Source: Isoetes taiwanensis
Taxonomy: Eukaryota; Streptophyta; Lycopodiopsida; Isoetales; Isoetaceae
Assembly: GCA_021234155.1 (NCBI GenBank)
Contig: JAJEKV010000068.1
Coordinates: 1 to 64,000 of the forward strand
Length of the DNA stretch: 64,000 nucleotides
Direction: 5' to 3'
Shown here: piece after piece, positions 55,976 through 64,000 of the stretch
Layout: every line of letters begins with the position of its first letter
How positions within the stretch are numbered: the stretch's first letter is position 1
Program-made: the position numbers and the translations under genes
Notes under the pieces: model-generated
Seen by the model: only the letters and a program-made list of their open reading frames with translations
What the model was told of the DNA's origin: nothing
Databases searched by the model: none

Positions 55976-56520
55976 CCGTGTCTCTGGATGAAGAATATGC
56001 AAGGCAACGGCCATGCGCTATTCTTATCCTGCGCTACTAATGGACTGGATTCGGGGCTGGATGCAGCGGGGGTAGCATTATAAAGACCTCAGAGCGCCGA
56101 TGGGAGAGAAAAGGAGGGAAAGAAGGGTTTTTTTAGGTTAAAATGTCCACCAATAGAATTTGAAGGCATAGATCACAATTCTGCCAATCCCAACTGTTGG
56201 TGATTCCATCCCGTAGAATCACCGGCAGTCATGATGTTGCCACAATCCATAGAAGCGTAACTCTATTTTCACCTATTCACATCCCATGTGAGCCCATTAT
56301 CTCAAATAAACATGAGAGCCTAGAGGGGCAAGCCCTGTTTATTTGAGCTAACGGGCAAGCAGGGGAGGTGAACCCCTTTAACAGGCAGGCTAAGTTCTAT
56401 CGATCCGAGGGATAGGTTCTGTACGTACGAAATTATTTTTCTAGACGTATAAAGTCTAAAAATACATATTTTTAGGTAAAATATGTATTTTTGTATTTTT
56501 CCCTCGCCAACCGGAAAAAA
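55976..56520. other. Flank right of the retrotransposon, no gene seen
   Basis: Mixed sequence; joins to 45,947 before insertion. No recognisable coding region. Confidence 0.5.
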
Positions 56521-56524
56521 AAAA

Positions 56525-56675
56525 TTCGCGTAAGTGTTCAGTTTCGCTTACGCAAAACTTTTTTCGCTTACGCGAAACTGAAGGTTTCGCTTACGCAAAA
56601 ATTTTAATTTTTTTTCCTTATATATATATATATATATATTTTCGCGTAAGCGAAACCTTCAGGTTCGCTTATGCG
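56525..56675. repeat. Hairpin repeat cluster, second site
   Basis: Four or five copies of TTTCGCTTACGCGAAA or its reverse complement, some with one change, around a (TA)n run at 56,620-56,640. The linker ACTGAAGG is shared with 43,368-43,374. Confidence 0.82.
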
Positions 56676-56679
56676 AAAA

Positions 56680-57237
56680 AGTAAAAAAGAAAAACCACCC
56701 AGACATAACTAGTTCGGACAACAATCCTACTAGCACATCAAACTACTTTGGTCAATCCCTCCGTAGCTTAATCATTCCATCCTATGATCTAGTAGATCAT
56801 AGTCTGGTACATCAATCTAGGTTCACCAATCAATTCCTTAATCAAACTATAGGATATACAATCCGCATTTACAAAAACAGCATTAAAAGCACCCTTTGTC
56901 ATATAATAATTAGAGCATAGATTAATATTGTCATTACACGGTGTAAACATTCCAGGCCCACTTAAAATTCAAAATCTGGTCTGGATATATCAGAAAACAT
57001 GCAATATATGTAGGGTTCAACCTGCTAAACATTTTCGTTGAATACATAAAGCATAATGACGTCTACTCGTAAAATTTGGACATCACATATATTAAAAGTC
57101 ATGCTATTACCAGTGTGAATACCACAAATAGAATGTTCTGCCTTTTCTTTCTAGAGGTTTTAAGGGTCCTTCTTCTGGCATCAACACTCTCCCTCTACAT
57201 GGTGATACGGCGCAAGGTTCTACCTGAATCTGAGTAG
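56680..57237. other. Intergenic, no gene seen
   Basis: AT-rich sequence without recognisable coding signal. Confidence 0.5.
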
Positions 57238-57724
57238 AACACGACCTCTGAAACATAAACCCTGTGTGTTACTAGGTTAATGTAGGGTTTACATTATGGA
57301 GGTCGAGTTTTGGCCGTTTGCACTTGAGACATGGTCGAGAAGCTGCAGTTGAAAATGCAAAGTAATAGGAACTGACAGAATAGGGTTTGGATTTATCCTC
57401 TTCCCAATGTCGCAATTAGAAGTCAAGAGCACCTTTTGCGGTAGCAAGATTATTTTGGATCATTCGGGATGGACGATAGATCCAAATTTTGTTATTCTAG
57501 TTGCCATGGCTCTACCTGCATGTTTAAAAATGGTGCACCTAGTTATCTATGAAAACAACTACGTTTTGACCTCTGAAACGTAAACCCTGTTTATTGCTAG
57601 GTTATTGTAGGGCTTAGGTTATGGAGGTCGAGTTTTGGTCATTTGCACTTGAGACATGGTCAAGAAGTTGCAGTTGAAGACGCGAAGCAATCGGAACTGA
57701 CAGAATGGGATTTGGATCTATTCT
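57238..57724 (+). repeat. Direct duplication of about 160 bp with spacer
   Basis: 57,244-57,404 and 57,566-57,724 share GACCTCTGAAAC(A/G)TAAACCCTG through TGGAGGTCGAGTTTTGG to GGAACTGACAGAAT. The spacer is 160 bp. No gene. Confidence 0.8.
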
Positions 57725-58765
57725 CCTCTTGATGTGGCACACAAGGTGACATGGCAATGATATGGCACTATAGATGATGAGGTGGCATCAAAAGAGTAAG
57801 CACACTTTTGTTTTTTCTGAGAAAGTGACTATATACAAAATTTATGGGAGATAACATGTCATGAGTATGGTGAGGTGGCAAAGATGAGTGGTGAGGTGGC
57901 AAACTATGAAGGGGTGGAACAATGAAGAATGTGGTCCTAGTCTTCTAAAGTAGGAAGTTGGTGCTCCTTTTTTATCTTTTCCTCCTAAATTATAGACCAA
58001 TAAGTCTAGTTTAGGATCATGTGCACCACAAAAAGGGTGGACTGAAATTAGATGCCACCATTAGCAACATCATTATAGGCATGCATTATAAGTATGGAGC
58101 AATGCAATATGCCAGTTTTTATACCAAAACCTCCCCGAATGATCTTTTCATGTCAAGAACCACTCATATAAAAAAATACACGAATCACATTAAAACAAAA
58201 AAAAATAGAGGATTTCTAAATGGGCAAATCATCTCAGACTGTTTTTCAAAGGCTCTAACGTGTAGAATCACTTGAATACCATTGGTGAAGACCGATCTGC
58301 ATGCTGACAACATACATGAGATGTTAACTTATTACGGCATCCATGTTCTAGATTGCTTGAAATGCAAGGCACCAGCAGCTTCATACATATGAAGTGCTCT
58401 TGTATTTAAGTTCTAGATTGCTTAAAATACTAAGACACTAGAAGCATTTAGGTTTTTGAAGTTGTGAGAGAAATATTTTAAATAATGTAAGTTTGGTTCA
58501 AAATACAAACCAAGTTCAAAAGGCAAACAACCCACTTAGTTTATTCAATGCTCAACATGAGTAATCCATTTGATCTCATATAGAATTTAGGATAACATAT
58601 GCAAGAACAAATCTCTTCCAACATGAATATGTAGCAAAATAACAGGGGGTTCCAGGGGGATTTGATATAGATATAATTCTTGAAACCATAGACCATATCC
58701 CTAAAATAATTCAATGGGTTATTATAAAAAAAAAAACATAGATTTAAGATAAACAATAGTCACAT
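57725..58765. other. Intergenic, GAGGTGGCA repeats
   Basis: Scattered copies of GAGGTGGCA (57,768-57,905). A frame at 58,021-58,275 has no domain. No gene is called. Confidence 0.5.
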
Positions 58766-58840
58766 TAGCTCATTAGTTAGATTGGTTAAAGTAGTCTTAT
58801 TAGGACATTGAGTTATTTTAGTATAGGTTCGAATCCCCGT
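58766..58840 (+). repeat. tRNA-like SINE head, plus strand
   Basis: A-box-like TAGCTCATTAGTTAGATTGG (58,766) and perfect B box GGTTCGAATCC (58,826-58,836), about 60 bp apart. The cloverleaf is not intact. A different source tRNA from that of the macrosatellite. Confidence 0.55.
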
Positions 58841-60185
58841 ATTTCATATTCTAAAAGCTTAAATGAAACCGTATAGAGGCACGATATACCATCAAAACCT
58901 TAGGCAAACTCGTATTCGACATCTTAACATCATAGGCGTCCCCAATCATAATTGAGCATAATCAAAACGAGAGGTGTCCAGAGGCTCCAACATACAGTCT
59001 GGGCCGTAGGATTGACAGATCCGACGACTGTGGTAGTCCAGGGTGCACCTCGTTTAGAATTCTCCTTAGATTATTATTGTTTCATCAGTCAAACATTTAT
59101 TGATATTGAAATTAAATCAAAACCATTAAAAAATTTTTTACTGTAGCATTGGTAATGACAGACTTGCCTTGAGCATTTACCAACCCTTTATTCACAGCAA
59201 ATCGGCACGAACCTCTTCCCAGATGGATCAGAAATCGACTTAGAAAAACTACAACTATACATCTTGGTCTTAATTTACACAGGTCGGTTTTGCCAGCTTG
59301 GCTCCAATTGGATCGAATCTTTTCTGTGCTAGATAGAATGCTTAAGAAAATAACTTCATATGCTTGTACTCTCTACAAACCTCGAACATTGAAACAAGTA
59401 GAACCATTGATTTTCCAAAGTTAGATAATTGTTCCCTAGGTTATTTTTTCTGCTCTTCTATATACAAAACAAGTTTAACTTGTTCACAAAACTTTCTTAG
59501 TGCTCCTTTTTGCCTTGCTTTTTTCAACTAGCAATTATTATCTGACTATATATTTCAGCCCAATTTGCAAGGGGTTGTTTAAGTTGCCTAATTTGCAAAG
59601 TTACAAAATGTTCATGTTGATTGATCTTGAATTGTAGATGACTAACTAAATGCAAAACTTGTTACTTTCTCTAGTATGGTCTAAGCATTCTACATTATGT
59701 TTATGGAGCCAATTAAAAACCAAAAGTTGGTGCTAAGTAGCTTGGTACAAAGTGCTTCTAAAACATGCACAACTAAAATGTGCATTAACCCACTTAAGCA
59801 AGGAACCCACACCAAATGAAGCACTCAAAGAACCACCCAGACAAAGATGCATAGACCACCTAAGAAACACACAGCATGTCTTCAAAACACAGAAACTGAA
59901 ACTCAAAGACAACAGACAAGAGATGAGAAGCAAACCATATGCAAGCTCGCAAAGAAACATCCAACCCCAGTGACAAGCATCACACAACATGCAAGAGGGA
60001 GGGGATAGAAACCTCTAGAGAGGGTTACACCGCCTCCCCATAGACAATCCCCATATCACCAAGGAGCCAAACCTGGAAGAAACTCTCGAGCCATGCTATA
60101 GGATCTACTAATCATATCCCATCCACTACGGACCCTAATGGTCCCAAAGGCTCTCACAAGGAAGAAAGAGGAGATGGGACCTCCC

Positions 60186-60190
<5 letters not shown>
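58841..60190. other. Intergenic, no gene seen
   Basis: AT-rich. Open frames near 59,750-59,990 on both strands overlap each other and have no domain. Confidence 0.5.

Positions 60191-60219
<29 letters not shown>
60191..60219 (+). repeat. A29 homopolymer
   Basis: Uninterrupted A run after CCTCCCCCCTC. It could be a retroposon tail. Confidence 0.8.
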
Positions 60220-60221
<2 letters not shown>

Positions 60222-60479
60222 ACAGAGGCTGAGGTAGGTCAACAGAGGAAGCAGATATCCTCGTGACTAGTCAAAAAGAAGCAAGAGGTGTAAGGGGAAA
60301 GGAAGGCCGAGAAGAGGGGGTCAAGCACTCACAGGCAAAAGAGGATAGGATAACCCATCCCCCCAACAAAGGAATGAAAAAAAACCCAACTTTCGAAACA
60401 ACTTCCAACGACAAGAACCCGCTCCAGGCGCACAACAAGGCTCCATCGAGAGGACAACTCGTACCTGCAAAAGGAGAAC

Positions 60480-61330
60480 CAACACATTCACAACCTGGGG
60501 GGACTCATACCACCACCAAGTGTGAAATACAAAACAAGGGATTGATCCTCCAACCTCCCTTGGGGCTTGCCTCTATGATATACACCACAACCAAGAAGGT
60601 TGGGCAACAAGATGAACAACAAAACACTTGGGGGGCTCCTACCTCCACCAAGTGTAACTTACATAAGTAGAGGTTGAACCCATGATCCCTAGCCTATGAG
60701 CAAACACCATACCAAGGCACCATAACCACTAGAGCTAAACCCATGTTTTGGCTAGATCTAATCTAGCCAAAACATGGGGGAATTCGTACCTCCACCATGA
60801 AAATAAAGCACAACGGGAATGACATCGCTCCCAAGCATGATATACAAGCGACAGGTTTGACCCCATGACCTCTAGCCTTAGGGAAAACCTCTCAGATATG
60901 CACCACAACCAAGAAGGCTGGGCCAAAAGATATAAACAAGGCTAGATATCCAAAAAAGAAGAAAAACCCCACATACGTAAAACCTGCAAAAATATCAATC
61001 TTACATACAATGGGATCGAACCCAAGATCACTAGCCTTGGAGCATGACCTATGACTAAGCACCATAGCCAAAAGGCTAGGCACCAATACAAGGAACTTAA
61101 AAGACCAAATTAAACCACTACGGGGATAAAAAGTGAAAAAACAGACTGGGGGGACTCATACCTCCACCTTAGCCAGAAATACATGTCAAAATCCCCTAGG
61201 GGCTCAAAAAGCAAAATGAGCGGAAACCTAACCTTATTTAGAAAGGAAATCTAACTAGGGGAATTCCGAAAAAAAGACTAGGGGGGACTCATACGTCCAC
61301 TTTGACCAAGAAATACATGTCAAAATCTCC
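60480..61330 (-). repeat. Array of tRNA-like heads and GGTGGAGGTATGAGTCCCCC repeats
   Basis: On the minus strand, tRNA-like A and B boxes recur: A TAGCTCTAGTGGTTATGG (60,720-60,737) with B GGGTTCAACCT (60,671-60,681); A near 60,903-60,925 with B near 60,853; A TAGCCTTTTGGCTATGG (about 61,063-61,079) with B GGGTTCGATCCC (61,012-61,023); and a weaker head at 60,540-60,610. The motif GGGGGACTCATACCTCCACC (plus strand) or a variant recurs at about 60,499, 60,630, 60,777, 61,147 and 61,281. It looks like nested or tandem SINEs. Confidence 0.65.
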
Positions 61331-61421
61331 TAGGGATCCAAAGAGCAAGATCAGGTGGAAACCTAACCTTGTTTGCAAGGGAAAACTAACTAGGGGGTTT
61401 GGGAAAAGTGGCTAGGCAACA

Positions 61422-61507
61422 GTTTCGCTTACGCGAAAGTTTAAAAAAAAAAAATTATTATTATTATTATTATTATTTTTCGGATTTTTTTTTCGCGTAA
61501 GCGAAAC
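61422..61507. repeat. Foldback hairpin element, third site
   Basis: Arms GTTTCGCTTACGCGAAA (61,422-61,438) and TTTCGCGTAAGCGAAAC (61,491-61,507) are perfect inverted copies, separated by 52 bp of A and ATT repeats with TTTTTCGGATTTTT. This matches the pair at 43,066-43,137. Confidence 0.88.
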
Positions 61508-61572
61508 AGCTAGAGTGCCAAAATGGTCCAAAATCCTGACATAAATCCAATTTAAATGAATGATGGTTACAA

Positions 61573-62640
61573 GCAGAGGTACTTAGAAAGGCAAGCATCA
61601 TGGTATGGGACGAAATGGGGATGACACATACGCAAGCACTCACTGTCGTCGACAGGGTTCTACGCGAGATACGCCAAGATGACAGGCCGTTTGGGGGAAT
61701 GATAATGCTCACCGGTGATGATTTCTGACAACAATTGCCTGTGATCAAGCGTGCAACAAAGACAGAAATCATCTCGAAGTGTGTCAAGAGAAACCCGTTG
61801 TGGATTAATTTCAAAACCCACAAGCTGACACAAAACATGCGGGTCGGAAAAGACGAGCAAATCTTGTCAAATTGGCTGCTACGACTTGGTAATGGGGAAC
61901 GGATGAACAATGAGTCAGGACTCGATCGTGACTTGGTTGAGATACCCGAAGAATGCGTAGTAGAAGACGACTTGATTGACAGCATCTTTGGCAAGGAAAT
62001 AACAGAGGCAAATGTGCACCTATTGTATGACAAGGCCATCTTGACTCCAAAGAATGAAGACACGCTGAGAATCAACAATAAGATCCTTCTAAGGTTGAAT
62101 GACAACTCGATATGTACACGAGTATAGATGCCGTCATTGCAGAAGGCGAAGATGCTACAAGGGATTTCCCAATTGAGTTCATCAACCACCTGACTCCTTC
62201 TGGCATGCCACCGCATAAGTTACACATCAAGGATGGTGCCATCATCATCCTACTCAGAAACATGAACCCAAAGGCCGGTCTCTGCAATGGCACCCGCCTC
62301 CATGTAATCAAAGCGCACCCAAGAATCATAGATGCAGAAATAATCACTGGCACCTACAAAGGAAAACGGGTCCTCATACCAAGGATAACACTGGAGCCAT
62401 CAGATAACGACCTCCTCCCCTTCAAGCGAAGGCAGTTCCCCGTGCGACTTGCATTCTCGATGACCATAAACAAGCCGCAAGGACAGTCAATGACCTCCGT
62501 TGGCATCTACCTACCAACTCCAGTATTCGCACACGGCCAGCTCTATGTCGCATTCTCAAGGTGCACTACACAACACGGAGTGAAGGTATACATTCAAGAA
62601 ACCTCAAGACAAGGAGCACTGAACCATCATTCAATTAATT
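61573..62640 (+). pseudogene. Helitron helicase, C-terminal half
   Basis: A Pif1-type SF1B helicase of the Helitron Rep/Hel protein. VWDEMGMTHTQALTVVDRVL (61,600-61,659) holds the Walker B DE. PFGGMIMLTGDDF then a TGA stop (61,726-61,728) then QQLPVI is motif III, where the family has DFRQ, so an Arg CGA became TGA. The frame goes on to 62,127. After a frameshift near 62,105, INHLTPSGMPPHKLHIKDGA, GLCNGTRLHVI, FSMTINKPQGQSM and FAHGQLYVAFSRC (motifs V and VI) follow to about 62,610. Walker A and the Rep domain are missing. The foldback element lies 65 bp upstream. Confidence 0.88.
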
Positions 62641-62869
62641 TAAGAATATGTCTTAATTTTGGGAGTTTTTTTTCGCGCAGCTTCCGTCGCTTTTTGGCAT
62701 TTTTTTCTTCCGCCGCTTCTCGTCCGCGCCCATCACTTTCTTGAAAACTTCCCCCCCTTCTTCTTCGGCTTTTTCTTTTTCCTCACACTCCCCTTTTTCA
62801 GTTTTTTATACGCCCAATTTTTTTCTTCAGTTTTCCTTCCTTCTCTTTCTCTGCATCCCGCCCTTCGTC
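62641..62869. other. T/C-rich stretch after the helicase
   Basis: No Helitron 3' hairpin is seen here. Open frames of low complexity are not supported as genes. Confidence 0.5.
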
Positions 62870-63070
62870 CAGCGGCGCCTTCGGGCTATGGCGCTGTTTT
62901 TTCATGCTATGGTGCCGTTTCTTCAAGATATCGCGTCGTTTCTTCAAGCTATGGCGCCGTTTTTTCATGCTATGGTGCCGTTTCTTCAAGCTATGGTGCT
63001 GTTTCTTCCGGCTATGGCGCCTGTTCTTCAGGCTATGGCCTCTTCAGGCTATGGCGCCTGCTTAGGCCAT
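62870..63070 (+). repeat. 30-bp minisatellite
   Basis: About seven copies of a unit with GCTATGGCGCCGTTTCTTCA or GCTATGGTGCCGTTTCTTCA. One frame reads SSSYGAVFSCYGAVSSSYGA-type decapeptides, another AMAPFFHAMVPFLQ. Because all frames stay open the coding status is unclear. Confidence 0.8.
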
Positions 63071-63420
63071 TTCGAGGATGACTTCCATTACGTTGACCTA
63101 AGGTGCGACTTATTCGATATGGAGGTAATAACGGAGATGGGATACAAAGGAGATGGTCCAAGTGTTGTCCTTGGCTTGTTTAGCCATAGATTAAGTAACT
63201 TAGTTTCTTTAGAGGCTTGTGCGACTCTTATCTACCGCCGGATCACGGGATCTGACGGCTCTATCCTATTTGATTGCAAAAGGCGGGCGGTTCTTAGCTA
63301 TTTTGGATGCAAGGCAATCGATTATTGTGCATGCCTTTTCTTTGGTTCTTATCTACAAGATTTATTGCTGCTTTCACTTCTACATTATTGAATTTGGCTT
63401 TGTGATCTCTTATGGGGAAA
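63071..63420 (+). other. Possible coding stretch, unrecognised
   Basis: An open frame runs from the minisatellite to 63,391 and includes HFEDDFHYVDLRCDLFDMEV and LIYRRITGSDGSILFDC. The composition looks like protein, but I know no domain. It may be a host gene end or a TE. Confidence 0.3.
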
Positions 63421-64000
63421 GGGTAAAAAGAAAAAGGGAGGAGGAAAGAGAGGTTGAAGGTGCAAAAAGGCACGGGGAAAGGGAAAAAGAAAGGGAAAAT
63501 GGTGGGATAAGAGAGAGAAAAATGAATGGGAAAAGGAAAGGAAAAGAAAAAATCAAAAGGGAGGGGGGAAGGGAACCTGAGAAAAGGGCACGAGGAAAGG
63601 GGAAGAGGTAAAGGGGAAAAGGGACGGGGATATGGCATAGGAGAAAGGGAAAGAGTGGGGAAAAGGGTCAAGAATGGGAAAAGGAAGGGAAAAAAAAAGA
63701 GCATGGGAAAAGAAAGGAAAAAGAGCATGGGAAAAAGGAGAAAAGGGAAAAGGGTGAGGAAAGAAGAAAAAGGGAAGGAAAAATGGCATGGAAAAGGAAA
63801 AGTGAGAGGGAAAGGGAAGGAAAAGGGCACGGAAAAAAGAAAAAGTGAAGGGGTTGGGAAAAAATGAGGAAAAGGCGGGGAAAAGGGAACAGGGAGAAGG
63901 GAAGGGAAAAGGGCATGAAAAAAGGGGAAGAAAGCGAAAAAAGAAAAAGGAGGGGCAAAGGAGGAAATGGAACCTGGAAAAATGGCATTAGACAAAGGAA
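63421..64000 (+). repeat. Polypurine tract (GGGAAAAG type)
   Basis: Almost pure A/G with units such as GGGAAAAGG and GCATGGGAAAA, running to the window edge. Its Lys/Gly/Glu forward frames and Phe/Pro reverse frames are composition artefacts. Confidence 0.92.

Noticed and set aside
60263-60670. 135-codon Lys/Thr-rich frame
   Set aside because: It overlaps tRNA-like repeat heads on the other strand and follows a poly-A run; no domain.
63294-63995. Phe/Pro/Leu-rich minus-strand frame
   Set aside because: Polypurine tract artefact.

Overview
The window looks like repeat-dominated nuclear DNA of a land plant. The evidence is plant-style PPR fragments, kinesin motor exons of the plant phragmoplast type, Helitron ends (CTAG-T with a subterminal hairpin), a CACTA terminal inverted repeat, a Ty3/gypsy element and tRNA-derived short repeats. 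I cannot name the species. A large-genome seed-free plant (fern, lycophyte or similar) would fit the PPR style, but this is a guess. I see no complete, undamaged host gene. Nearly everything is a transposable element, a captured or broken gene piece, or tandem repeat.

Layout. 1-18,023 is a macrosatellite. Four units of about 3.08 kb (3,850-6,936; 6,937-10,028; 10,029-13,102; 13,103-18,023, the last with a very long CT tract) follow two shortened units. Each full unit has the order: leader, array of 90-120 bp subrepeats, 55-bp phased heat-shock-element-like block, tRNA-Gly-like short repeat, pyrimidine (CT) tract. 18,025-25,357 holds two Helitron-type copies in direct order, each carrying a PPR fragment on the minus strand and pieces of a kinesin motor gene on the plus strand. 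25,739-33,288 holds a broken PPR, a possible cytochrome b561-like fragment, another Helitron 3' end and a broken gene with a DUF7869-like C-terminal part. 34,381-39,910 is a triple tandem repeat of about 1.84 kb in which a 35-codon exon is repeated. 42-45.3 kb has two more Helitron ends, a cluster of perfect hairpins, a proline-type minisatellite and one end of a CACTA element with four well-formed exons.

45,948-55,975 is a complete-ended but defective Ty3/gypsy retrotransposon on the minus strand. It has two LTRs, a likely 5-bp target duplication, a polypurine tract, gag, zinc knuckles, protease, reverse transcriptase, RNase H and the C-terminal integrase module; the catalytic integrase core is missing. 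A long accessory coiled-coil reading frame follows pol. 56-61.5 kb has more of the hairpin repeat, a 160-bp duplication, a tRNA-like SINE head and an array of tRNA-like heads. 61,573-62,640 is the C-terminal half of a Helitron helicase, broken by a stop and a frameshift. The window ends in a 30-bp minisatellite and a polypurine tract.

The most interesting signal is the macrosatellite. Every unit carries many alternating nGAAn/nTTCn pentamers, with one block of 11 pentamers in phase placed about 70-120 bp before a tRNA-like A box. This makes it a candidate heat-shock-factor-binding satellite in a plant. Differences between repeat copies cluster at CTG/CAG and CC sites, which suggests base-calling error in part of the assembly; broken frames should be read with that in mind.
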